A program made the position numbers and the translations under genes. Positions 16,136 to 24,267 of a stretch of DNA of 34,295 nucleotides are shown here, in pieces (positions within the stretch are counted from its first letter, which is position 1; every line of letters begins with the position of its first letter). Where the stretch lies: assembly GCA_913060675.1 (NCBI GenBank), contig CAJXUS010000045.1, forward strand, positions 1 through 34,295. The letters are read 5' to 3'. This DNA is from an uncultured Rhodospirillales bacterium. GTDB taxonomy: Bacteria; Pseudomonadota; Alphaproteobacteria; Kiloniellales; Kiloniellaceae. The notes under the pieces were generated by a model. That model saw only the letters and a list, made by a program, of their open reading frames with translations. It had not been told where the DNA came from and made no database searches.

Positions 16136-16903
16136 CTATTCCCTATAAGAGGGATCTGTCTTATCGAGCATGGCCTTGAGATGGTCAAAGTGGGCAAAGG
16201 CGGCGTCGCCAAACTCTTCCCAGCTTTGTGCGGTTTTCTCTGCTATTTCATCGCTTAGGATGTTCAGCTCTTGTCCGGTGGAATAAGCCAGGATCAAGGT
16301 TTTGGCAGCGCGTTCGAGGAAATAAAGATCTTCGAAGGCTTGTGCCACGGTGTCGGCGGCGACTGATACGCCGTGATTGCCCATCATCATGATCGATTGA
16401 TTGCCAAAGGCACGGGCAATGCGCTGGCCTTCTTCTGCTTCATCGGCGAGGCCGCTGAAGTTACTGTCGATGGACATGCGGTTGAAAAAACGCGCTGTGT
16501 TCTGATCAATCGGCTTTATAGACGGATCTTTCAGGGTTGCCAGAGTAGTGGCATAAATTGGATGACAGTGAAGGATAACCCGGGCATTTGGCACGGCGGC
16601 GTGGACAGCGCCATGGATGCACCAAGCGGTAGTATCGGGCGCATCTGGACCGTTCATGACTTCGGGATCATCAGCATCCAGCAAAAGCAAGTCGCTGGCA
16701 CAGATTTCAGAAAAGTGTTTCCACTTTGGGTTCAAAAGGAACTTCTTGCCATCGCTTGATACCGCGGCAGAAAAGTGGTTGCCCACGGACTCATGCCAGT
16801 CGAAATGCACAGCAAGACGAAATGCAGCGGCGAGATCTACACGGAGCGCCCATTCTTTTGCATCGTAGTTTTCGCCAGTCCGGCGGCTTGTTACGTGTGA
16901 CAT
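16136..16903 (-). CDS. Class II aldolase/adducin family protein
   Basis: This 255-residue protein is of the fuculose-aldolase/adducin-head family, zinc enzymes that cleave or epimerise phosphorylated or free sugars and hydroxy acids. It shows the family sequence: GNHFSAAV near the start, ASDLLLLDADD, then the zinc-ligand strand VILHCHPIY with two histidines, and the later MMGNHGVSV with the third. Length and order match family members annotated only as class II aldolase, so the substrate is unknown. The start at 16903 (MSHVTSRRTG) is an ATG with GGGAA upstream; a TTG at 16918 is the alternative. It is the promoter-proximal gene of the minus-strand cluster (220 bp before the desaturase-like gene), divergent from the LysR gene. 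Confidence 0.88.
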   Translation of the reverse strand: MSHVTSRRTGENYDAKEWALRVDLAAAFRLAVHFDWHESVGNHFSAAVSSDGKKFLLNPKWKHFSEICASDLLLLDADDPEVMNGPDAPDTTAWCIHGAVHAAVPNARVILHCHPIYATTLATLKDPSIKPIDQNTARFFNRMSIDSNFSGLADEAEEGQRIARAFGNQSIMMMGNHGVSVAADTVAQAFEDLYFLERAAKTLILAYSTGQELNILSDEIAEKTAQSWEEFGDAAFAHFDHLKAMLDKTDPSYRE

Positions 16904-17023
16904 CTGTTTTATTCCCAAGATTTTGTATATTTTCAGATCTGAAGGTCATTTTGTGCCTATCAGTATACTGAGTTCGTTTTTAAGTTCTGACTTAGATTGC
17001 CTGACATAGACTGAAAGAGTTGG

Positions 17024-17051
17024 CGTCACTTTACAAACGAGAAAAGTGACG
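17024..17051. promoter_or_regulatory. 28-bp inverted repeat in the divergent LysR/aldolase promoter region
   Basis: CGTCACTTT at 17024-17032 and its exact reverse complement AAAGTGACG at 17043-17051 are separated by 10 bases, so centres lie about two helical turns apart. It sits in the 241-bp spacer between the class II aldolase start (16903) and the LysR start (17145), the usual place for a LysR-type operator that controls both genes. Binding is inferred; the repeat is directly visible. Confidence 0.7.
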
Positions 17052-17144
17052 TACTGTCATAAGTCAAACTAATGCATAACTAATGCACCCAAGATTTGGT
17101 TATTCAGGGCGTGGTTATTCAAAAAATGGAGAGAGCATAAACGA

Positions 17145-18017
17145 ATGAGTGGAAAACAACTGCCGCCGTTGAACTGGCTGCGCGCGTTTGAGGCCTCAGC
17201 CCGGCATCTTTCCTTCACCGGGGCGGCTCGCGAGCTGAACATGACCCAGTCGGCGGTATCACAACAGATCAAAAGCCTGGAGCAACATCTCGGCCATCCG
17301 CTGTTTATCCGCCAGCCCCGAGTTTTGCATCTGACCGAAGCAGGGGAACGCTATCTTCCAGTAATCCAGGATGCCTTTGAACGCCTGCAGGCCGGCACGC
17401 AATCTCTCACCGGGGGCCAGCGCCATCAGCGCCTGACCATTCAGTGCAACATGGCTTTTTCGATTTTTTGGCTGGCCCCGCGCCTGTCGAGATTACTCGA
17501 TAAACATCCCTGGCTCAGCATAAATGTGGTGTCGGAAATTTGGACCACCCAGACCGAACCCTCGGCCTCGGTCGTGATCCGCTATGGCCGTGAAATTGCA
17601 AAATCTGGTAGTGCCGAACGCCTGGCCCAGGGATCATTCTATCCCGTGTGTTCCCCTGAAGTGGCCGCCACCGCCGACTGGCGCAAAGACCGCTTGTTTG
17701 ATTGCAGTGCCGTATTGTGTTCCTGGGAGGCCTGGTTATCAGATCAAGGTTTGCGTTTGCCTGCGGATCAAATCGTCAATCTGGCCTCAACCTACTCCAT
17801 CACCCTGACCGCTGCCGTTAATGGGGCGGGCCTGACCATGGGGCACGACGTGTTGGTCCAGGACATGATCGACCAAGGTCGACTGGTTAGGCCCTTTGAT
17901 CACAGCGTCCCAATGCAAGAAGCCTACTTCCTGATGCTCCCCGCCCGCCACAGCCAAACCCCCGCCACCCGCGCCTTCATCGACTGGATCCAGGGTGAGT
18001 TCGCGGGGGAGGCCTAA
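17145..18017 (+). CDS. LysR-family transcription regulator, GcvA type
   Basis: This 290-residue regulator opens LPPLNWLRAFEASARHLSFTGAARELNMTQSAVSQQIKSLE, a winged helix-turn-helix with the P-L-N-x-L-R-A-F-E-A-A start typical of the GcvA subgroup. LG-PLF-R and LTEAGE follow in the linker (about residues 47-67). The co-inducer-binding domain (about 90-290) has the usual two-lobed pattern, ending with the LPARHSQTPATRAFIDWIQGE helix. It is divergent from the oxygenase cluster, with a strong inverted repeat between them, so it very likely controls that cluster in response to its substrate or an intermediate. Confidence 0.93.
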   Translation: MSGKQLPPLNWLRAFEASARHLSFTGAARELNMTQSAVSQQIKSLEQHLGHPLFIRQPRVLHLTEAGERYLPVIQDAFERLQAGTQSLTGGQRHQRLTIQCNMAFSIFWLAPRLSRLLDKHPWLSINVVSEIWTTQTEPSASVVIRYGREIAKSGSAERLAQGSFYPVCSPEVAATADWRKDRLFDCSAVLCSWEAWLSDQGLRLPADQIVNLASTYSITLTAAVNGAGLTMGHDVLVQDMIDQGRLVRPFDHSVPMQEAYFLMLPARHSQTPATRAFIDWIQGEFAGEA

Positions 18018-18097
18018 GAGTAGAAATATAATTTCTAATATAGTCGTCTTGTCGTCGTAATTGATTACTAGATTGACATTTTTGCTAAGGTGAACGA

Positions 18098-18697
18098 ATG
18101 AAATTGTTTTATTCACAAAATTCTCCATTTGCACGTATTGCTCGGGTTGCATTGCGCGAGTGTGAATTATTAAAAACTGTAGAAGAAATTGAAGTAATCA
18201 ATCGTACTCCAGACAGTCCCCTTTTGGCGTATAGCCCTGTTTGTCGGGTGCCTACATTTGTGCACGATGAATTTGTCTTGGCGGAAACACGAACTATTTG
18301 TTCATATTTTGATCAGACGAATTCAGATCCTCTTTTGTTCCCTTCTTCAAATGAGTGCATGAAAGATAAAGAACTTGAAACGATGGCTCTTGGATTTCTT
18401 GAAGGTATTGCCGCTTGGGTACGAGAATTACGGCGAGAGCAAGAAAATCAATCATTATTTCTTTTGGACATAGAGCATCAAAGAGCAATTCGGTGTCTTC
18501 AATACTTTGAAAATAAGATGGAAAGTATGGAGGTTAAAGCTGATTTTACTTTTCAAAACATTGTTTTAGGATGCGCACTGTCATTGATGGATGTGCGGTC
18601 CCTTTATAGTGAGTGGAGGGTTGAAAGGCCTTTTATTAGCAGTTGGTTTGATGAAGTAAACAACCAGAATAGCATGATTGATACAGCACCAATTTAG
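18098..18697 (+). CDS. Glutathione S-transferase family protein
   Basis: This 199-residue protein has a thioredoxin-fold N-terminal domain (residues 1-78): MKLFYSQNSPFARIARVAL with a serine/aromatic start, then CRVPTFVHDEFVLAETRTICSYFD. In the latter, VP marks the cis-proline that contacts glutathione and E-T the gamma-glutamyl contact. An all-helical C-terminal domain (85-190) follows. AAGGTGA lies 5-6 bases before the ATG. It is 80 bp after the LysR gene and lower in GC than it, so common control is uncertain. The substrate is unknown. Confidence 0.85.
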   Translation: MKLFYSQNSPFARIARVALRECELLKTVEEIEVINRTPDSPLLAYSPVCRVPTFVHDEFVLAETRTICSYFDQTNSDPLLFPSSNECMKDKELETMALGFLEGIAAWVRELRREQENQSLFLLDIEHQRAIRCLQYFENKMESMEVKADFTFQNIVLGCALSLMDVRSLYSEWRVERPFISSWFDEVNNQNSMIDTAPI

Positions 18698-18938
18698 TGG
18701 CAGAGGTGCTGAGTTTTATTACACGGGTCTCTATACATAAGTCATACGCTTTGGTGATGTCGCAACGTGAAAATGTATCGACGTAAGATGATGACATGAA
18801 TAACGTCGGTGGTTCTTAAATTGCCTGTGTCCATTTCGTGTCAGAATTGGAATAAATTTTGCGCTGACAGCGCAACACAGGCACTATAGCTGCACCGTTC
18901 TTTTATAGATCAATTTTCCTTAATTTAAGATTGTTTAA
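18698..18938. other. Intergenic region, no gene seen
   Basis: These 241 bases lie between the GST gene and the third DUF3592-like gene. I see no convincing ORF, RNA gene or strong terminator hairpin in them; the promoter of the downstream gene is presumably here. Confidence 0.4.
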
Positions 18939-19520
18939 ATGTCGTTTCTTTTTGAGTTTTTTCTCCATGTCGGTGCCCGTGATTTTTTGTCTCATTACCG
19001 CGAACTAAAAGCGGCAGGGCGGGTTAATCCGGCTGTGCGGTCTTATTATCTCAGACGTTTTTTTTGCTATAGTCTGCTTGCGGTTGTGATTGCTGTTTTA
19101 CTGTTGTGGGTTCTGGGCGGGCTTACTTTCGAGGGCGGTATAAAACTGGACCTAACCCTCAATGTACCCGTGCCAGTTTCCTTGTTGGTGTCGGTCTATC
19201 TGTGGTGGACCATGATGGAAATGGTCGGCAATACCCTGCATATCTATAGTCGCGGAAGCCTTGCCAAGGCCACAGTAATGGGGACCAAGTCGCGCATGGG
19301 ACGCGGTTTTAACGTGCTGCACCGCTTTGAAGTCGATGGCGCGGTAATCGAAACCAGCTTTAACAAACAGATCGGGCAAAAATCCTATTGGGATAGCCTG
19401 GGCGGGCAGGGACTGGATATTATCTATGCCGAGGACGATCCGGAACTGACCTTGGAATACAAGGCAGAAACATTTGCGGATCGCTGTTTGGATAGTGAAC
19501 GCTCTAAGCCAGGATCATGA
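18939..19520 (+). CDS. DUF3592-like two-helix membrane protein (copy 3)
   Basis: This 193-residue paralogue of the proteins at 6729-7319 and 8219-8812 is more diverged. It keeps the opening MSFLFEFFLHVGARDFLSHY, two helices (about 41-62 and 77-96), IYSRGSLAKATV, HRFEVDGAVIET, DIIYAEDDPE and the closing ADRCLD. The conserved ends and the IYA/CLD signature show common descent even though the locus lies 10 kb from the other copies. Function is unknown. The gene precedes, after a 200-bp gap, a two-gene membrane/exported pair. Confidence 0.7.
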   Translation: MSFLFEFFLHVGARDFLSHYRELKAAGRVNPAVRSYYLRRFFCYSLLAVVIAVLLLWVLGGLTFEGGIKLDLTLNVPVPVSLLVSVYLWWTMMEMVGNTLHIYSRGSLAKATVMGTKSRMGRGFNVLHRFEVDGAVIETSFNKQIGQKSYWDSLGGQGLDIIYAEDDPELTLEYKAETFADRCLDSERSKPGS

Positions 19521-19719
19521 ATGTCCGCGGCCTGATGATACCGCATCATTGATCCCTCTGCTGTTCTCACTTCAGATTGCTCAAAGAAGGCATAATTTTA
19601 AAGAGCGAGAAATCTTTACGAATATTATTTTTATTGTGGTTAAGATATTTCAAAACTGATTATGCAAAGAAGTTATTGAGTAAAAGGGGGCCAAGCTGGT
19701 CACCAACGGGGAGTGAGAC

Positions 19720-20715
19720 TTGGCGCAAGAAAAGGCGAGGGCATTAAAGCAGGGTTTGCCCCTGTTGCAAGAGATGGAAACCGGTGATCTGGTTGATTTT
19801 CTGTTGCAAGAACGTCGATCCTTTATTTTGGAGATGGAAATCCGAAACCCTCCGTTATCTTCTGTTGAATCCAGACATGAAATTGAAAGCTTTGATGAGG
19901 CCGTTCAATTGGTGTTGAGAGAGCAGGTTGAAGCTCAGGACATCCCTCATGATCAAGAACATGACAGCAAAGAACGAGAAGATAAGGCACGATCAATTTC
20001 TAATGATACAGGTATTGAACAAGCGGTTCTTGTCCTGGAGCCGATTGACGGTCCTTTGACCGCGGATAGGCCTGTCACGGGTACTGTCGGGGAACTAGAG
20101 AGCACCTATCCCGAAGATTGGCCGGATATTTTCCCAAAAGGTCCTGACGGGCGTGATGGAAATGATTATGAGAATGGTTCCGGGGATAGTTATGAGGATG
20201 TTGATGACGCCGCACCCGTCCTGAGAGCGGAAAAACGGCGAGAAGCGAAATCCATTGGCGGTCCGATTGGAATGCTGATCGGGGTGATGGTGCTGGCGAT
20301 CTATATTCTGTTGCCAGTATTGGCAATGACAACACCGTTGGTCACGCGGGTTATGGCCTGGGAAGAGTTATATAACATCGCGATTGTCAGTGGGATTATC
20401 GGGGCAGCTATTTTCATTCTATCAATCCTGAGCTCTCAGCGGTTTAGCTATGCGCTTTATGCTGGCGCCGTCTTTTTTGGTTTGAGTTACGGGGCGCATA
20501 ACTACGCCCCCGTACGCGATTTTGTCGAGGGCGAGAAGTACGTTTTACCTGCTATTGCCACCTACATTGTCGAGGGCTACTTCCGTGCAGCAGAATATAC
20601 CGGATTACCTGAGAAAATGGGTGCGATCAAGCTTGCTCCGGGGGAGCCTAAGTTGTCGCTCAAACAACGACAAACAGCCTTTGGGCAGGAGGTCGAAGCA
20701 TGGTTGGAAAATTGA
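19720..20715 (+). CDS. Three-helix membrane protein with acidic N-terminal half (331 aa)
   Basis: I do not recognise the family. The start is TTG, supported by GGGGAGTGAGA just upstream; no ATG is available nearby. Residues 1-180 are hydrophilic and very acidic (DNGSGDSYEDVDD-like stretches) with a helical start (QEMETGDLVDFLLQERRSFILEME). They are followed by three transmembrane helices (about residues 184-206, 218-239 and 244-262) and a soluble C-terminus with LPEKMGAIKLAPGEPKLSLKQRQ. The soluble part is probably cytoplasmic. The stop codon lies inside the next gene (16-base overlap), so the two products are made together and may interact across the membrane. Confidence 0.65.
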   Translation: MAQEKARALKQGLPLLQEMETGDLVDFLLQERRSFILEMEIRNPPLSSVESRHEIESFDEAVQLVLREQVEAQDIPHDQEHDSKEREDKARSISNDTGIEQAVLVLEPIDGPLTADRPVTGTVGELESTYPEDWPDIFPKGPDGRDGNDYENGSGDSYEDVDDAAPVLRAEKRREAKSIGGPIGMLIGVMVLAIYILLPVLAMTTPLVTRVMAWEELYNIAIVSGIIGAAIFILSILSSQRFSYALYAGAVFFGLSYGAHNYAPVRDFVEGEKYVLPAIATYIVEGYFRAAEYTGLPEKMGAIKLAPGEPKLSLKQRQTAFGQEVEAWLEN

Positions 20716-21764
20716 TCAATTTTTGCTTCAAATCATATTTGATAAAGGTCACCTGTATTCTTGGGGTATCGGCATTTTTGTCCTTGGCACCTGAAAGCGC
20801 GAACGCGGATATTGCCGGGCGCGAAGCAGGGAGTTTCCAATTTCTCAAGCAATCTGCAAGCCCACCTAAAGAAGGCGTGAGAATACAAAGTGACTATCCT
20901 GGGTTCGACTATGATGTCGGATGGCAGGTCGAAAACGTTGACGGCCAAGCGGTAACTCAAGCACAAATTATGTGGTGGTTTCCCAACGATACCCGATTTC
21001 CCTTACCTCAACCGCCGGGGGGAAGTGCTGCTATTTCACAAATTCCGGAAAATATATGGAGCTATATCAGCCTTTACGATCTGAAGTTTCGGGCAATTAT
21101 CCACCGCAGAAGTTGGCCAGATAAACGTTATTCTTTGATTTTTGATCTTGGAATACCCAACAAACCGGGAGAGAAAAAGTGGAGCCTGAACGTTCCAAAA
21201 ACTCAATCGTGGGATCGGCTGCTGACCCATTACCAAGGCCCCGGTCGAAACAACGGTATTTATCTAAGTGCGGAGGAGGCTAAAAATATAATAGGGGTAG
21301 GCAGTCCCGCAGATCAAAATGATGATGATATGATCGTGGTAGAGAATTCGTGGCTGTTAGATGCCAGAATGAGTACCGTTGAGTTTAATCACAAACTGCT
21401 CGCCACACGTCTGGATTGGCATGCCGATGTTATGGTTGATGCCATTCGTGGCCAGTTGGATAACCTGAAGAAAATAGCCGGTTTACCAACCGATAAGCTC
21501 GAGCTCAGACTGGCAAGTCTGGTTCCTTCTATTACCCAGGATATGGCGGCGATCCCGGTGGATCTGCAACACCTTTTTGATAAGCTGAATTCTGGTGTGC
21601 CAGAGAAATACATCGTTCCCGTACGTCGTGCGTATTATCACAAAGAACGCCTTAGAATTCTCGAAAATGCTAAACGCGAAGCCTTGCTTCTGAGTTTGGG
21701 GCGCTACGTTGATGAGTATCCGGCATGGTTTGATACGAAGGTGAAGACGCTGGGGCTTGAGTAA
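20700..21764 (+). CDS. Exported protein of unknown family (354 aa)
   Basis: This protein has a signal peptide (residues 1-36) with a core LIKVTCILGVSAFLSLAP and probable cleavage after SANA, so it is periplasmic. CAGGAGG lies 7-8 bases before the ATG, inside the end of the preceding gene. The mature chain has a beta-rich N-terminal part (GWQVENVDGQAVTQAQIMWWFPN, YSLIFDLGIP) and a helical C-terminal part (about 225-350), with no catalytic motif I can name. The SWDRLL segment recalls the WDRLIL of the paralogues at 2364-4755, but one short match is not evidence of homology. The gene is coupled to the acidic membrane protein upstream. Confidence 0.7.
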   Translation: MVGKLINFCFKSYLIKVTCILGVSAFLSLAPESANADIAGREAGSFQFLKQSASPPKEGVRIQSDYPGFDYDVGWQVENVDGQAVTQAQIMWWFPNDTRFPLPQPPGGSAAISQIPENIWSYISLYDLKFRAIIHRRSWPDKRYSLIFDLGIPNKPGEKKWSLNVPKTQSWDRLLTHYQGPGRNNGIYLSAEEAKNIIGVGSPADQNDDDMIVVENSWLLDARMSTVEFNHKLLATRLDWHADVMVDAIRGQLDNLKKIAGLPTDKLELRLASLVPSITQDMAAIPVDLQHLFDKLNSGVPEKYIVPVRRAYYHKERLRILENAKREALLLSLGRYVDEYPAWFDTKVKTLGLE

Positions 21765-21782
21765 TATGGGGCTTGAGTAATA
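21751..21782. repeat. Exact 16-bp tandem duplication across a stop codon
   Basis: TGGGGCTTGAGTAATA is present at 21751-21766 and again directly at 21767-21782. The first copy contains the last codons and TAA stop of the exported protein gene, so the duplication adds a second in-phase-looking tail and stop downstream. Confidence 0.88.
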
Positions 21783-21815
21783 TTTAGGGATATTGGTTGT
21801 TCTGCGGACCCGCCG

Positions 21816-21847
21816 TTCTCCTCAGAGTTCTCCTCAGAGTTCTCCTC
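21816..21847. repeat. 12-bp tandem repeat, 2.7 copies
   Basis: TTCTCCTCAGAG occurs at 21816-21827 and 21828-21839, and a partial copy (TTCTCCTC) follows. It lies between convergent genes; a further imperfect repeat of GGGGGCTT follows at about 21865-21890. Confidence 0.85.
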
Positions 21848-21978
21848 TCTGGGCTTCTTATCCCGGGGGCTTCTCATCTCAGGGGGCTTGAGTGAAAAAC
21901 TATTACACCCAGATAAAACTTATCCCCCAATAAACATATATGTCTTGGTAAACGCATATATTCTGGAATACTTAGTTT

Positions 21979-23859
21979 CTAATCCATGATTTTTTGTAAT
22001 CGAGCGATCAGTTTATCCATCTTGAAGGGTTTTCTAAGCGTATCCGTTGCCCCCAGAGCTTTGAAAATAGTGAGGTACTGTGGGTTTGCCGATATACCAA
22101 GGATCTTGATTTCCGGGGTTAAGTTTTTTAACCAGCCCAGGGTTTCAAAGCCTTCTCCATTTTCCATCATCATGTCCATAACGACGGCATCAAATTGGCC
22201 CGACTTGAAAGTTTTCAAACCTTCAGTGCCTCCAGTGGCTGTGGCAACGCTATAGCCATAACCTTGCAAACCGTTTTTGATTAAACCAAGAATGTCTTTG
22301 TCATCTTCGATAACCAGAATGGATTTAACATCCAGAAGTGCCCGAATTTTTGAGAGCAGATCCATCCGACGATAGGGTTTTTTTAACAGAGGTTCTCTGG
22401 GTTTTGTGCCCGCAGATTCTGCTATTGCATTTTCGGAATAACCCGTTGTGTATAATACCTTTATCTGCGGGTGAAGTTGCATTGCCTGGTCCGCAATTTC
22501 TATACCGTTCATGCCTCCGGGTAAGACCACGTCGGTAAAGAGTAAATCGAAAGATTCTGATACTTTAAGATGTTTGAGCGCCTGCTCCGGCGTTCTGGCT
22601 TCGGTGACATCGTACCCATGGCTTTCTAATATATTCTTGGAAACAGCGCGCACATCATCGTTGTCTTCAACAATCAGGATACGACCGTTCCCAGGCGCGC
22701 CTGTATGAGTTTCCTCTACAGCGGCTTCAACGGGTTGGGGGGCCTCTTTTGAACGCGGAAAGTAGAGTTTAACGGTACTGCCCTTGCCTTCTTCGCTTTC
22801 GATAATGATGTGGCCGTTGGATTGTTTAACAAAGCCATAGACCATGGAAAGGCCCAGACCACTGCCTTTACCAATATCCTTTGTTGTAAAGAAGGGTTCA
22901 AAGACCTTGTCGAGCACCTTTGGGCTCATTCCCGTGCCGGTGTCACTGATCTTGATCATAATATAGTCCCCGATCAGGACTTCATCTTGTGAAACATTTT
23001 TGCCGTTAACTTTACTGAAATCCATATCCCCTTGTTTTAAGGATACGTTGGATGTTTCAAAGGTGAGTAACCCCCCATTGGGCATGGCATCCTGGGCGTT
23101 TAAAGCAAGGTTGACGAGGGCATTTTCAAATTGATTTGGGTCTAACAAGGCCGGCCATAAACCCGGCGCTAATCTGATTTTTAGATCAATAGTTTCACCG
23201 AGACATCGCCGTAACAGATCCTCAAGTCCCGAGATCATATCTGTTAGTTGAGTAGGTGTCGGGGAGAGATCTTGTTGGCGTGAAAACGCAAGAAGGCGGT
23301 CTGTTAGAGAAGAGGCTCTTTCCACCGTTCTGATAATGGCTTGAATATTTTTCCGTGAACTTTCATCGTCACCAAGCTGTTGAGCCAGTACTTCTGTATT
23401 GCCCATCATGACGGCAAGCAGGTTGTTGATGTCGTGGGCCACGCCCCCTGTAAGTTGGCCGACGGCCTCCATCCTACTTGCTTGTTGTAGTGATTTTTCG
23501 ATCAATCTTAGTTCTGTTATCTCTTCGACAACACCACTGACGCCGATGATGGTTCCACCCTCAGACCTGACGGGAATAAAACTATGGCGAAAGGTTCTGA
23601 TTACCCCTGGATGCGCGGGAGTTTCAACCGACACTTCCCCGCCATAAAGGGGTGTTCCTGTCTCGAGGACTTTTCGTATCGGTTTACTTACATGTTCTGC
23701 CGCTTCGGGAAGAACATCTGCAATAGAACGCCCTATATGCTGGTCCGCAGATAGGCCATGAATCTCTGCCAACCAGTCATTAATGTAGAGATAACGAAGA
23801 TCTGTATCAAAGTGGCACAATCCAATTGGAAGGTCTTTGAAGATAAGGTTCATGAGCAT
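21979..23859 (-). CDS. PAS-containing hybrid histidine kinase with two receiver domains
   Basis: This sensor kinase has about 626 residues; numbers here count from a TTG five codons further upstream. It has a PAS domain (about 9-122; FDTDLRYLYINDWLAEIHGL), a dimerisation/phosphoacceptor helix with H147 in GGVAHDINNLL, a catalytic ATPase domain (N box NALVNLALNAQDAM about 251-264, D311 in ISDTGTGM, KGSGLGLSMVYG about 336-347), then two receivers with phosphoacceptors D448 (LLFTDVVLP) and D567 (VVMDMMM). It has no transmembrane helix, so it is cytoplasmic. The ATG at 23859 has GGGG 9 bases upstream and is preferred to the TTG at 23874. No DNA-binding partner is adjacent, so output is probably by phosphotransfer or to a distant regulator. 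Confidence 0.93.
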   Translation of the reverse strand: MLMNLIFKDLPIGLCHFDTDLRYLYINDWLAEIHGLSADQHIGRSIADVLPEAAEHVSKPIRKVLETGTPLYGGEVSVETPAHPGVIRTFRHSFIPVRSEGGTIIGVSGVVEEITELRLIEKSLQQASRMEAVGQLTGGVAHDINNLLAVMMGNTEVLAQQLGDDESSRKNIQAIIRTVERASSLTDRLLAFSRQQDLSPTPTQLTDMISGLEDLLRRCLGETIDLKIRLAPGLWPALLDPNQFENALVNLALNAQDAMPNGGLLTFETSNVSLKQGDMDFSKVNGKNVSQDEVLIGDYIMIKISDTGTGMSPKVLDKVFEPFFTTKDIGKGSGLGLSMVYGFVKQSNGHIIIESEEGKGSTVKLYFPRSKEAPQPVEAAVEETHTGAPGNGRILIVEDNDDVRAVSKNILESHGYDVTEARTPEQALKHLKVSESFDLLFTDVVLPGGMNGIEIADQAMQLHPQIKVLYTTGYSENAIAESAGTKPREPLLKKPYRRMDLLSKIRALLDVKSILVIEDDKDILGLIKNGLQGYGYSVATATGGTEGLKTFKSGQFDAVVMDMMMENGEGFETLGWLKNLTPEIKILGISANPQYLTIFKALGATDTLRKPFKMDKLIARLQKIMD

Positions 23860-23885
23860 AAGTAACGTCCCCAATTACTCTTATT

Positions 23886-24059
23886 TTAACGAATAGGTTG
23901 GACGCAGTTCTCTATACTTTTTTTGTGTTTTTCGGTGTATTGCTGCGTATTACTGCGTTCAGTGGCGACAAACCCTAAAACCTCTTGCTCCTTCTGATTA
24001 AACGAGAATACCGTAATTGGTGAAGCGAGTTCTGGATCAATTAGAATAGTGAAATTCAT
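23886..24059 (-). CDS. Possible small protein upstream of the hybrid kinase (57 aa)
   Basis: An ATG at 24059 opens a 57-codon frame ending 26 bases before the kinase start, on the same strand. The product (starting MNFTILIDPELASPITVF and ending CVQPIR) is hydrophilic with a lysine-rich tail and no membrane segment or family I know. Its ribosome binding site is weak. The frame and spacing fit a small first gene of the kinase operon, but a chance ORF is possible. Confidence 0.35.
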   Translation of the reverse strand: MNFTILIDPELASPITVFSFNQKEQEVLGFVATERSNTQQYTEKHKKSIENCVQPIR

Positions 24060-24267
24060 TTTTCAAATGGTCTAAAACTGCATAACGCGTTTTATCAGTA
24101 CTGTTTTAATAGATGGTTATTTATCTCATAACCTTATGTTTTCCTGATTTAGATTATAATACAATTTACTACTAAAAGAAGAATAAAAGTAACTTTACAC
24201 ACGAATTTATCAAATTTTCTGATAACAGGTGCGAATTATGGCATTTGGCTTGGCTTTAAATAGGAAC
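24060..24267. other. Intergenic AT-rich spacer
   Basis: No gene is seen between the small ORF and the exported hydrolase gene. Both flanking genes read leftwards, so this 208-bp AT-rich stretch probably holds the promoter of the kinase operon and the end of the hydrolase transcript. Confidence 0.4.
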
